DNA of 16,128 nucleotides from Flavobacterium sp. (GCA_030151255.1 JASLED010000033.1:1-16128); one strand, 5' to 3'. Shown: positions 1-6,087, numbered from the stretch's first letter. Made by a program: numbers and translations. Notes: generated by a model not told the origin, from the sequence alone.

Positions 1-71
1 ATTTAATAGTCTCCTACTAAATGAACTGTTGTATAAGAAATGTGAACAGTTATTAATTAATAATGGTTAAT

Positions 72-123
72 ATTTTATATTATTAAATATATTATTAAAT
101 ATTAATATTTAATAATATAAAAT
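72..123. repeat. AT-only perfect inverted repeat
   Basis: Two 19-nt arms (72-90 and 105-123) are perfect reverse complements around a 14-nt spacer, built only of A and T. It could form a hairpin and may act as a terminator for a gene to the left of the window or as a protein-binding site. Long AT-only palindromes also arise by chance in DNA this AT-rich, so the function is uncertain. Apart from this and the coding remnant at 151-285, the 403 nt before the first gene hold nothing I can identify. Confidence 0.45.
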
Positions 124-150
124 TATTTATTGTTGCAATTAGGAAGGTAG

Positions 151-285
151 ATTTATCTGTTTAGACAAGAGATACTTTTTGATCACTATCCTAAGATTTT
201 TGAACCTGACATCTATGAGGAAATAAAGAAAACTATTGTAGATGTAGATCGTCAACAAAAATCAATAAAAACAATCTCTATTTAA
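151..285 (+). pseudogene. C-terminal remnant of an unidentified gene
   Basis: A 44-codon open frame follows a stop at 148-150 and has no usable start codon. It reads like genuine protein (segments FRQEILFDHYPKIFEPDIY and KKTIVDVDRQQK) and ends at TAA 283-285. It is best explained as the tail of a gene whose front has been lost, lying upstream of and in the same direction as the glycosyltransferase at 404. I do not recognise the family. A chance open frame in AT-rich DNA is possible but the amphipathic, charged composition argues mildly against it. Confidence 0.35.
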
Positions 286-403
286 GGAGATAGACCTAAA
301 TGTTTAATATAAAGACTTACAGTAAATTATTATAGAATAAAAACACATAATTAGAGCAAGATATAAAGAGATTGTTTTATAAAAAACGTTATTAATTATA
401 AAT

Positions 404-1336
404 ATGTTACGAACTCCATTTAAAATATCTATTATTATTCCTTGTATGAATGAGGAGGATAATATTTTCCCATTATTTAATACTATTAATAGTGAGCTTT
501 TTGGGATGTATAATTTTTCTATTTTATTCGTCGATGATGGAAGTATAGATAATACTCTAACTGTTATAAAACAGTTATCTGAATTAAATGAAAGAGTGAA
601 ATATATTAGTTTGTCTAGAAATTTTGGACATCAATTGGCTCTAAAAGCAGGGTACGATCATGCTGATGGGGATGCTGTCATTTGCTTGGATGCTGATTTT
701 CAACATCCAATATTTATTTTAAGAGAGATGATAAAGAAATGGGAAGAAGGTTATGAAGTTATTTATAGTCGTAGGCTAGATGCAACAAGTTCGTTTTTAA
801 AGAGGAAAACGTCATTTTTATTCTATAAAGCATATAACTTCTTTTCAAAAGTTAAGTTAAGTGAGGGAGCAGCAGACTTCAGACTACTTGATGCTAAGGT
901 TGTACATGTTCTTAGAGGGCTTAATGAGTCCAGTATTTTTATTCGAGGTCTAGTTTCTTGGGTAGGATTTAGTCAGTATGAAATATCGTATACTGTTGAG
1001 AAAAGGATTTATGGTAAAACAAAGTATTCCTTGAGAAAAATGTTGTCACTTTCTATTGATGGTTTTACATCTTTTAGTATATCTCCTCTTAGAATTAGCT
1101 CATTATTTGGATTAAGTTTATCAATAATATCGTTTTTATACACAATATATGCTTTATATATGTATTTTTTTACTCACAAAGTAGTTGCGGGTTGGACATC
1201 TTTAATAGTATGTTTTTTATTTGTTTCAGGACTACAATTTATTATGATAGGGCTTGTTGGAGAGTATATAGGGAAAATATTTTTGGAGGTTAAGAAAAGA
1301 CCTCTTTATATCATAGCAGATGATAATCTGTATTAA
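404..1336 (+). CDS. Polyprenyl-phosphate glycosyltransferase, GT2 family (DPM1/GtrB/ArnC-like)
   Basis: The protein (310 aa) is a family 2 glycosyltransferase of the membrane-anchored type that moves a sugar from a nucleotide donor to undecaprenyl phosphate on the cytoplasmic face. An N-terminal GT-A fold starts with ISIIIPCMNEEDN (residues 8-20), followed by the nucleotide-binding VDDGS (43-47) and the metal-binding DADFQHP (96-102), and YGKTKYS near 203-209 is the usual family segment. Two C-terminal membrane helices (about 232-256 and 264-286) precede GEYIGKIFLEVKKRPLY, a signature end of GtrB/DPM1-like proteins. Length is normal and the gene looks intact. No Shine-Dalgarno sequence precedes the ATG, which is usual in Bacteroidota. 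No flippase or polymer gene sits beside it, so the sugar and the acceptor pathway are unknown. A polyprenyl-linked sugar of this kind is what GT-C enzymes such as the one at 13668-14918 would use, but a link is inference. Confidence 0.9.
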   Translation: MLRTPFKISIIIPCMNEEDNIFPLFNTINSELFGMYNFSILFVDDGSIDNTLTVIKQLSELNERVKYISLSRNFGHQLALKAGYDHADGDAVICLDADFQHPIFILREMIKKWEEGYEVIYSRRLDATSSFLKRKTSFLFYKAYNFFSKVKLSEGAADFRLLDAKVVHVLRGLNESSIFIRGLVSWVGFSQYEISYTVEKRIYGKTKYSLRKMLSLSIDGFTSFSISPLRISSLFGLSLSIISFLYTIYALYMYFFTHKVVAGWTSLIVCFLFVSGLQFIMIGLVGEYIGKIFLEVKKRPLYIIADDNLY

Positions 1337-1407
1337 ATAATTGTATGTCATCAAACTAAATTGGACACTTAGATCTATTTACTTAAGAGAGAATTATTTT
1401 ATAAATT

Positions 1408-1479
1408 TCATCCATTAATGTAGTTTTTTCCAGCAGCAACCGGATCAGCTATAAATGTGATTTTTTTAAGAGTCATCAT
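1408..1479 (-). other. Short open frame downstream of the resolvase gene, possible gene remnant
   Basis: On the minus strand, 16 nt after the resolvase stop, an ATG opens a 23-codon frame (MMTLKKITFIADPVAAGKN and four more residues), immediately overlapped by a second 10-codon frame starting within its stop region. The higher-complexity sequence around 1428-1460 looks coding rather than random. It may be the broken front of a gene that once followed the resolvase, or a genuine tiny peptide. I do not recognise it. Confidence 0.2.
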
Positions 1480-1495
1480 ATTAAATTTTTGACTT

Positions 1496-2101
1496 CTACT
1501 TTTTAATCGACATTTTTCGTATTTCCTCATCCGTATGAGTATCCAAAATCTTCGCATAGCGGTAAAAAGTAGCACGTGTCAAACCAAGTGCTGTGTATAT
1601 CTCCTCTGGACTCTTGCTTGTATCCTGGTAGACTGAACGCATGAGTAATAACTTGGAAATGGTTTCTTTGCTATATCCCTTGGGTCTACCTCCTAGCCTA
1701 CCGCGTGCTCGGGCTGATTGCAAACCAGCTTTCGTTCGTTCACGAATTAACTCTCTTTCATATTCCGCTAATGAGGCCATAAGATTCAAAAACAACCTTC
1801 CATTGATAGTACTGGTATCAACCCCGTCGGTCAGCCCCTTTATGATAATGCCTTTTTCGCTTAGCGCTAATACTAAATCAATGATATGCTTCAGACTTCG
1901 CCCCAATCGATCAAGGCGCCAAACATAAAGTTCATCGCCTGGTCTAAACTGTTCGATCATCTTTTCCAGTTCAGGTCGATTCTTTGTCGATCCTGAAATT
2001 TTTTCCTCAAAGATCTTCTCACAACCTGCCTTTTGAAGGGCTTGAAGTTGCAAATCTAAGTTCTGATCTTTAGTCGAAACTCTAGCGTATCCTATCTTCA
2101 T
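1496..2101 (-). CDS. Serine recombinase (resolvase/invertase family)
   Basis: This 201-residue protein is a small serine site-specific recombinase of the Tn3-resolvase/Gin-Hin type, which breaks and rejoins DNA through a 5'-phosphoserine link. The N-terminal MKIGYARVST carries the nucleophile Ser9 with Arg7; WRLDRLGRS (residues 61-69) provides catalytic Asp64, Arg65 and Arg68; EYERELIRERT (113-123) lies at the start of the long E helix; and a C-terminal helix-turn-helix spans about 164-186 (SPEEIYTALGLTRATFYRY). All catalytic residues are present. I chose ATG at 2101 because family members begin exactly at this MKIGYARVS segment; an in-frame TTG at 2113 would add four residues. Base composition is clearly more G+C-rich than the flanking AT-rich DNA, which points to separate acquisition. 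On plasmids such enzymes usually resolve multimers at a res site next to the gene; a transposon origin is equally possible. No transposase is visible. Confidence 0.93.
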   Translation of the reverse strand: MKIGYARVSTKDQNLDLQLQALQKAGCEKIFEEKISGSTKNRPELEKMIEQFRPGDELYVWRLDRLGRSLKHIIDLVLALSEKGIIIKGLTDGVDTSTINGRLFLNLMASLAEYERELIRERTKAGLQSARARGRLGGRPKGYSKETISKLLLMRSVYQDTSKSPEEIYTALGLTRATFYRYAKILDTHTDEEIRKMSIKK

Positions 2102-2113
2102 ATTTTTTCTCAA

Positions 2114-2374
2114 AAACTCATCTATAATAAATTTATAAAATTTTATTTAAAGAGACGAGTTTTTCAGAAAGTGAGAAAGTGCCAGACCATTGATCTATAA
2201 ACTTTATGTGTTTATGAACTAGGGATGTTCTGTTGTCTCATAATACCACCGTATTATAGTACATTAATTTACCAATGTCTTTTATTTTAAATCCAAAGTA
2301 AATACGTTCCAATAACTAGTTTTAAATTTATTGATTTGTAGTTGTATATTTATGTTTAACATAATAACTTAAAT
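2114..2374. other. Intergenic region upstream of the resolvase; possible res site
   Basis: This divergent gap of about 260 nt lies where resolvases usually keep their recombination and operator site. I see one short perfect inverted repeat (2240-2246 with 2251-2257, spacer CACC) and AT-rich DNA near 2125-2155 that could hold the resolvase promoter. Three properly spaced resolvase subsites could not be recognised by eye, so this is a positional suggestion only. Confidence 0.2.
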
Positions 2375-2779
2375 ATGAGATTTATAATAATCATAGGATT
2401 ATTTCTTTGGACAACAATATTAAATGCCCAGTCGAATAAAACAATCCTACGAAAAGATTATATTGGTAACTGGTATAATCCTAAAACAAATCAATGGAGC
2501 TATGGATTTTTTGAAAAATTTGCCATTATTAATGGTAAAGTTTCCTTTTATCAAGACATATTCAAAACAAAAAAGGGATACAAAATTTCATTTAATGATT
2601 CCACTAATCTAAACCCTGTTAACTTAACTCTGATTAAAAATACCCTTTCCATTAACAAAGCTAAATTCAATAAATTTGATAAATTTTTGCCAAAATATAT
2701 TGGAAATGATACTACTACTTTTTACGACTCCAAATTCAGCACAATAGATACAACTATAATTTCTCGTTTATATTTTTAA
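2375..2779 (+). CDS. Exported protein, probably the truncated N-terminal part of a thioredoxin/TlpA-like protein
   Basis: The 134-residue product begins with a clear Sec signal peptide (a hydrophobic run from residue 2 and a cut after ..LNAQ, residue 19), so it is exported to the periplasm or outer membrane. The mature part starts KTILRKDYIGNWYNPKTNQ and continues with WSYGFFEKFAIINGKV. This resembles, from memory, the beta-rich N-terminal domain of Bacteroidota TlpA/thioredoxin-like exported proteins, where the domain comes before a CxxC redoxin domain. Here no CxxC and no redoxin domain follow: the frame stops after about 115 mature residues. It may therefore be a decayed gene truncated on its 3' side, or a stand-alone small domain. 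The neighbours (resolvase on one side, par operon on the other) give no functional clue. Confidence 0.6.
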   Translation: MRFIIIIGLFLWTTILNAQSNKTILRKDYIGNWYNPKTNQWSYGFFEKFAIINGKVSFYQDIFKTKKGYKISFNDSTNLNPVNLTLIKNTLSINKAKFNKFDKFLPKYIGNDTTTFYDSKFSTIDTTIISRLYF

Positions 2780-2860
2780 TAATAAGATATTAAAAATGAA
2801 CATAATTATCCTCTGTATAAGCTGATATACTTACAATTATATTATATTCATAACATTTTA

Positions 2861-2903
2861 TATATTTGTAAACACGTATTGACGTAAATACGTGTTTACA
2901 AAT
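2861..2903 (+). promoter_or_regulatory. par promoter with large palindromic operator or centromere
   Basis: TATATTTG at 2861-2868 is a perfect match to the Bacteroidota -7 box TAnnTTTG; no good -33 TTG is seen. Overlapping it is a perfect palindrome with 17-nt arms (2864-2880 and 2887-2903) and a 6-nt centre, ending four bases before the parA ATG. It carries GTAAACACGT at 2868-2877 and again inverted at 2890-2899, plus ACGTAAATACGT at 2882-2893. Both motifs recur at the other end of the par operon. The likely ligand is the ribbon-helix-helix protein encoded at 3498, which would repress the operon, pair plasmids, or both. Confidence 0.7.
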
Positions 2904-2907
2904 TATT

Positions 2908-3498
2908 ATGTCAAAAATAATAACAATAGCCCATCAAAAAGGAGGTGTAGGAAAAAGTACACTAGCGTTAAATTTAGCGTATTCATTTGCTAAAAATGTG
3001 AACACTATATTAACCGATATAGATCCTCAGGGATCAACGATACAATTACAAGGTTTAATTCCAGACGTAACCATTATCCCATTTAGTAATAATATCTACG
3101 ATCAGGATTTTGAAGCTTTATTCATAGATACTCCGCCGTATTTGATGAATGAGATGTTGCCTATATTTTTAAAGTCTGATTTAGTAATTATTCCTACAAA
3201 AGCAGGTGTTCCTGATATAATGGCGATACGCTCGACTGTTGAGCTTGTAAAAGAAGCTCAAAAATCAAACAAGAAATTAAAAGCAGCTATAGTTCTAAAT
3301 ATGGTAAAGCCTAGAGCGAGTATTACCGAGCAAGCTAAAGAGCAACTAAAAGAATACGACTTGCCTATTATTGGAGAAATAAGAGACCGTGTAGCTTATA
3401 CAAATACCTTTCTGACTGGAGGAGTTTTAACAAGTTCAGATGAAAATGCTAAAGAGGAAGTAAGAAAGTTAACAAGTGAAATTTTAGAGTTATTATAA
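2908..3498 (+). CDS. parA: ParA-family plasmid partitioning ATPase
   Basis: This 196-residue protein is a small ParA/Soj-type ATPase (type Ib) that segregates plasmid copies by forming ATP-dependent assemblies on the nucleoid. The deviant Walker A motif HQKGGVGKST (residues 9-18) has both the signature Lys11 and Lys16. Walker A' is seen at TDIDPQGST (36-44) and Walker B at LFIDTPP (71-77). The length is that of the short class lacking the N-terminal DNA-binding domain, so operator binding must come from the partner protein. Its TAA overlaps the ATG of the next gene (TAATG at 3496-3500), giving translational coupling. A perfect palindrome overlapping the promoter lies just upstream. Confidence 0.95.
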   Translation: MSKIITIAHQKGGVGKSTLALNLAYSFAKNVNTILTDIDPQGSTIQLQGLIPDVTIIPFSNNIYDQDFEALFIDTPPYLMNEMLPIFLKSDLVIIPTKAGVPDIMAIRSTVELVKEAQKSNKKLKAAIVLNMVKPRASITEQAKEQLKEYDLPIIGEIRDRVAYTNTFLTGGVLTSSDENAKEEVRKLTSEILELL

Positions 3499-3716
3499 TG
3501 GCAAATAATCCGTTCGATAAATTGAAACAAGTAAAACCTAATGATGTTCCTAAACAAAAGGTTGTACCTGTAAAAACCAATAAAAGAGATAGTGAACAAA
3601 CTTATACTTTGTGGTTAGATAAAGAACTTATAAAAGCCCTAAAGCTTAAAGCTGTTGAAGAGGGCACAAATGTAAAATTATTAATTGAGGAAGCTATAAG
3701 GCAATATTTAAAGTAA
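3498..3716 (+). CDS. Ribbon-helix-helix centromere-binding protein (ParB/ParG-like partner of ParA)
   Basis: This 72-residue basic protein has a disordered, Lys-rich N-terminal half followed by a ribbon-helix-helix fold: a strand at QTYTLWLDKE (residues 34-43), helix 1 at about 42-54 and helix 2 at KLLIEEAIRQYLK (60-72). Small dimeric proteins with this layout (ParG, omega and their relatives) bind repeated centromere sites, repress their own operon and stimulate the ParA ATPase through the flexible tail. Position directly after parA with a 1-nt overlap supports the role. The family cannot be named more exactly by eye. Its last codons lie within the left arm of the palindrome at 3703-3754. 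Confidence 0.85.
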   Translation: MANNPFDKLKQVKPNDVPKQKVVPVKTNKRDSEQTYTLWLDKELIKALKLKAVEEGTNVKLLIEEAIRQYLK

Positions 3717-3754
3717 TAACGTATTTACGTAAACACGTTATTACTTTAAATATT
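3703..3754. terminator. Bidirectional terminator and second par-type palindrome
   Basis: Perfect 20-nt arms (3703-3722 and 3735-3754) surround a 12-nt loop, exactly in the convergent gap between the RHH gene (stop at 3716) and rep (its stop codon ends at 3754). The hairpin would stop transcription from both sides. The structure also holds ACGTATTTACGT (3719-3730), the reverse complement of 2882-2893, and GTAAACACGT (3729-3738), identical to 2868-2877, so it is probably also a binding site for the partition protein. Confidence 0.7.
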
Positions 3755-4698
3755 TATTTTGGTAAAACCCCTTTTTTCTGATAAGTCCCAATGATATAAG
3801 CAGCAGCATTTTCCACGTTTATTTCTCCTTTTTTAGCCCTCTCATTTACCTTCTCTACAAACTTTATAAATTCATCAAACCCATTTTTAACAATTAATTC
3901 AGCATACTCTTCGCTAATGCCATAAGCCATAATAGTTCTTATGTTTTTTTGTTCCTTAACAGGGATTTTATAATCGATTTCTAGTTGCTTAGGTTTGTCC
4001 TTATGTATACTTACATATATCTGAATATATTCATACGAACGTCCACGTTTATATAACTCATAGTCGAAAGATATATACGTATTTTGGTTTATTTGTCGTT
4101 TAGCAACATCTAAGACTTTCTCTTTAAGTTGGCCTATTTGAGTGTATTGTTCTTTTCCTTTTTTATCAACAAGGCCAAGCATTTGCTTTAGTTCAATAAT
4201 TGGAATAGGTTTTGGAAATCTTCCAATTGTACGCCATTGACAAGCTAGCATATACAGGCGTTTTGCATAGCTTGAAGTACAACCTAATACGGATCTTAAT
4301 TGAAAGTGTGTGAAATTATTTTTAAGCTCGAAGAATAATGGTTTTGCTGGCTCTGAAATCATGACTTCAAAAGCTCCTTTACCAATTAAATATTCTACTG
4401 ATTGAAATAGCCAAATTTGTTTATAAGAGCCAGCCTTTTCAATTTCAAACATTCTTGAACCAATATCTTCAGTTGATTTTCTTAGTTGCTGATAATTCCA
4501 TTCTCTACCAGTAAGTAATTCTATATCCTTTGCTCTAATTGTATACGTTAGTTTATCCTCTTCTAAAGAAGAAAGAATCATAAAGAGAATATCTAGTTGA
4601 CAAGCCGTAAAATCATAGCGACCTGAAGTTATAGCATTATGTTGTTTATAATGCTTTTCGCCTAAAACTTCTGCTTCCTCAATAGTTAACAATTCCAT
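3754..4698 (-). CDS. Plasmid replication initiator, Rep_3 superfamily (RepB/RepE-like)
   Basis: The 314-residue protein matches the Rep_3 initiators of iteron plasmids, which bind iterons as monomers to open the origin and repress their own gene as dimers. Two tandem winged-helix domains are expected. The first covers about 20-140, with YDFTACQLDILFMILSSLE (28-46) as the opening helix and GREWNYQQLRKSTEDIGSR as the typical central segment. The second includes RSVLGCTSSYAKRLYMLAC (134-152), the usual Rep_3 S-YAKRLY motif, and KPIPIIELKQMLGL. The C-terminal 70 residues look like an added helical tail. The ATG at 4698 fits the start of homologues. Iterons and inverted half-iterons lie just upstream, so this is a complete replicon. 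It converges on the par operon and shares the hairpin between them. Confidence 0.93.
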   Translation of the reverse strand: MELLTIEEAEVLGEKHYKQHNAITSGRYDFTACQLDILFMILSSLEEDKLTYTIRAKDIELLTGREWNYQQLRKSTEDIGSRMFEIEKAGSYKQIWLFQSVEYLIGKGAFEVMISEPAKPLFFELKNNFTHFQLRSVLGCTSSYAKRLYMLACQWRTIGRFPKPIPIIELKQMLGLVDKKGKEQYTQIGQLKEKVLDVAKRQINQNTYISFDYELYKRGRSYEYIQIYVSIHKDKPKQLEIDYKIPVKEQKNIRTIMAYGISEEYAELIVKNGFDEFIKFVEKVNERAKKGEINVENAAAYIIGTYQKKGVLPK

Positions 4699-4732
4699 AT
4701 AAATTCTCTTGTTTGTATCTCATTATAAAGGT

Positions 4733-4760
4733 AATTAAAAAACACACAATTAAAAAACAC
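4733..4760 (-). promoter_or_regulatory. rep promoter region with inverted half-iterons
   Basis: AATTAAAAAACAC occurs twice, at 4733-4745 and 4748-4760, 15 nt apart. Its AAAAAACAC(T) part is the reverse complement of the AGTGTTTTTT half of the iterons at 4786-4848. On the minus strand these copies sit just upstream of TACCTTTA (4727-4734), a near match to the -7 consensus for rep. Half-iterons in reverse order over the promoter are the usual operator through which Rep_3 dimers repress rep. Confidence 0.65.
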
Positions 4761-4785
4761 TGATTTAAATAAAAGATATTTTTAA

Positions 4786-4848
4786 CTTATAAAAAGTGTT
4801 TTTTAGCTTATAAAAAGTGTTTTTTAGCTTATAAAAAGTGTTTTTTGA
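4786..4848 (+). repeat. Three 21-bp iterons of the replication origin
   Basis: The unit CTTATAAAAAGTGTTTTTTAG starts at 4786, 4807 and 4828 with an exact 21-nt period. The first two are identical and the third differs only in its last two bases. A period of two helical turns puts Rep monomers on one face of the DNA, as in other Rep_3 origins. Confidence 0.9.
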
Positions 4849-5167
4849 GATTGTAACTTGTTGATTTAAAGTGCTCACAGAGCTCGCAAAGTAATTAAAT
4901 ATATTAAAATAATTAAAAAAACGTTTGTACATTATTTAGGATAATAATCTTCTATTTTTGACTTTGAGGGGTGACTTTTTGACAGGTTTGGAGATTTGAA
5001 AATCAACGAGAAAACGAATTTGTAAAAAAATAAAAGTTGCGCGCGAACTATTTGTCATATTAATGTAATATATATTCAATAACAATGAGTTATGTTTTTT
5101 GGTTAAAATGTTTACCCTTGCGCATTTGTGGCTTGCATCCCTTTGGGCATACGCTATCGCCCTTCGG
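4849..5167. other. Replication origin flank without genes
   Basis: About 40 nt after the iterons, 4892-4921 is 30 nt of pure A and T, a good candidate for the strand-opening element. No convincing DnaA box was found. The rest (to about 5040) has no recognisable gene. From about 5117 to 5175 the DNA becomes abruptly G+C-rich, with small hairpins such as CCCTTTGGG and CCCTTCGG, which may close the origin or mark the edge of the toxin-antitoxin module. Confidence 0.5.
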
Positions 5168-5222
5168 TTGCGTTCTTTTAGGAAAATAGCTATATTTGTG
5201 TACTATTTTGGTACACAAATAT
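5168..5222 (+). promoter_or_regulatory. Toxin-antitoxin promoter with overlapping palindromic operator
   Basis: TTG at 5168-5170 and TATATTTG at 5191-5198, 20 nt apart, fit the Bacteroidota promoter consensus. A perfect palindrome with 12-nt arms (5192-5203 and 5211-5222, spacer 7 nt) covers the -7 box and ends eight bases before the antitoxin ATG. Phd/YefM antitoxins bind palindromes here, known from E. coli yefM-yoeB with a TGTACA core; these arms contain TGTGTAC and GTACACA. Autorepression by the complex is therefore likely. Confidence 0.75.
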
Positions 5223-5229
5223 TAAGATT

Positions 5230-5505
5230 ATGTTAGTTATTACTTCCAGAGAGTTTCGAGAGAACCAAGCAAGCTACTTTGACCGTGCGGATCAAGGGGA
5301 GGAGATCCTTGTTCAACGCAAGAAAAATAAGGCTTACCGCATTGTGCCTGTTACAGCTGATGATACTGTGCTGAGTAAAGCTGATTTCTTAGCTAAAATA
5401 GATCAGTCTTTAGCACAGGCGAATCAAGGACAACGTTATGCGATGAACGATGGAGAAAGTTTGGATGATTTTTTAGATCGTGTAGAAGCTGATGTACAAG
5501 ATTAA
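5230..5505 (+). CDS. Antitoxin, Phd/YefM family
   Basis: This 91-residue protein has the Phd/YefM layout. The N-terminal DNA-binding and dimerisation fold (LVITSREFRENQASYFDRA, residues 2-20, then GEEILVQRKKNKAYRIVPV) is followed by an acidic C-terminal region (GESLDDFLDRVEADVQD) that would wrap around and block the toxin. It acts as antitoxin and as repressor of its own promoter, where a perfect palindrome overlaps the -7 box. The toxin gene overlaps its 3' end by 14 nt. The module presumably kills or arrests plasmid-free daughter cells. Confidence 0.9.
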   Translation: MLVITSREFRENQASYFDRADQGEEILVQRKKNKAYRIVPVTADDTVLSKADFLAKIDQSLAQANQGQRYAMNDGESLDDFLDRVEADVQD

Positions 5506-5764
5506 TTATACGCCAGTATCCATTAAGGATATTTTAAAACTTAAAAAATCAGAACCCCAAGCGTATAAGAAATTAAGTAAGCTGCTCAAGGAACTAGAAG
5601 AACATCCTACATTTGGTACAGGTCATCCCAAACCATTAGGTGAAAATCGGGTGAATCAATGGTCACGTAAAATTACCGATAAGCATCGTTTAATTTATCT
5701 GATTGAAGAAGAAGGGATAATTGTACTTGTTCTTTCGGCTTATGGTCATTACGATGATAAATAG
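5492..5764 (+). CDS. yoeB: Toxin, Txe/YoeB family mRNA interferase
   Basis: The 90-residue protein is a RelE-fold endoribonuclease of the YoeB/Txe type, which cuts mRNA in the ribosomal A site. Residues from WSRKITDKHRLIYLI (57-71) match the YoeB core, with Arg66 equivalent to catalytic Arg65 of E. coli YoeB, and LSAYGHYDDK at the end supplies the His-Tyr pair (His86-Tyr87, equal to His83-Tyr84). The segment GTGHPKPL (42-49) lines up with GKGKPEPL of E. coli, so catalytic Glu46 appears to be Lys47 here; this may be a subfamily trait or weaken activity. The start ATG lies inside the antitoxin gene, giving translational coupling. A strong hairpin about 200 nt downstream may end the transcript. 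Confidence 0.92.
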   Translation: MYKINYTPVSIKDILKLKKSEPQAYKKLSKLLKELEEHPTFGTGHPKPLGENRVNQWSRKITDKHRLIYLIEEEGIIVLVLSAYGHYDDK

Positions 5765-5849
5765 TTTTTTTCATCTCTTCTCTAGTACAGTTCATAACAT
5801 GCTCTAAAAACCATTTTAAAGCTATTAGAAGCCGTTAGTATGTCTATTC

Positions 5850-6087
5850 CTACGATCGGCTTGTAAAAATATTAAATAAGTCCTTAGGAGCGCTGTGTCG
5901 CTTTAAATTGGCGTATTCAGCACGTAGTTCTTCCACCGCTTTTTTTGTTTTGTTATTTGGCTCCTAAAATTTCATAGCATCCGTTTTGGCGGATGCTATG
6001 AAATTTTTTACGTTTCTGTTTTTTTTCCAATTTTTCGATGTAATTGTACAGTTCTTTATCCAGGTGTAAAGGAGTCTGTTTTTTCAT
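5850..6087 (-). pseudogene. Small gene in two frames interrupted by a perfect hairpin; possible broken gene
   Basis: On the minus strand an ATG at 6087 opens a 44-residue frame (MKKQTPLHLDKELYNYIEKL, then a Lys-rich run), whose second half is made entirely by the hairpin at 5966-6007 and which stops at 5953. In the next frame, 5850-5963 encodes 37 residues without a clear start, including TKKAVEELRAEYANLKRH, a convincing amphipathic helix. The two pieces look like the ends of one small helical protein separated by a frameshift and a hairpin sequence. Alternatively only the first is a real small gene. I do not recognise the family. It lies between the toxin and the candidate oriT, opposite to both. 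Confidence 0.35.
5966..6009 (+). terminator. Strong hairpin terminator downstream of the toxin-antitoxin operon
   Basis: Perfect 18-nt arms (5966-5983 and 5990-6007) enclose a 6-nt loop TTTTGG, and on the plus strand the stem runs into a T tract to 6009. This has the form of an intrinsic terminator for the toxin-antitoxin transcript, although about 200 nt after the toxin stop. The same sequence sits inside a small minus-strand open frame, which suggests it may have been inserted there. Confidence 0.6.

Noticed and set aside
1641..1928. Plus-strand open frame of 95 codons
   Set aside because: It is the antisense shadow of the resolvase gene, whose catalytic motifs are all in the minus-strand frame.
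2101..2113. TTG start at 2113 for the resolvase
   Set aside because: Family members begin at the MKIGYARVS segment, which has its own ATG at 2101.
2424..2612. Plus-strand open frame of 62 codons inside the 2375-2779 gene
   Set aside because: It overlaps in another frame a gene with a good signal peptide and shows no family features.
3396..3599. Minus-strand open frame across the parA-RHH junction
   Set aside because: Antisense to two coupled partition genes.
4786..4848. CRISPR array
   Set aside because: The three repeats are directly contiguous with no spacers and sit beside rep, so they are origin iterons.
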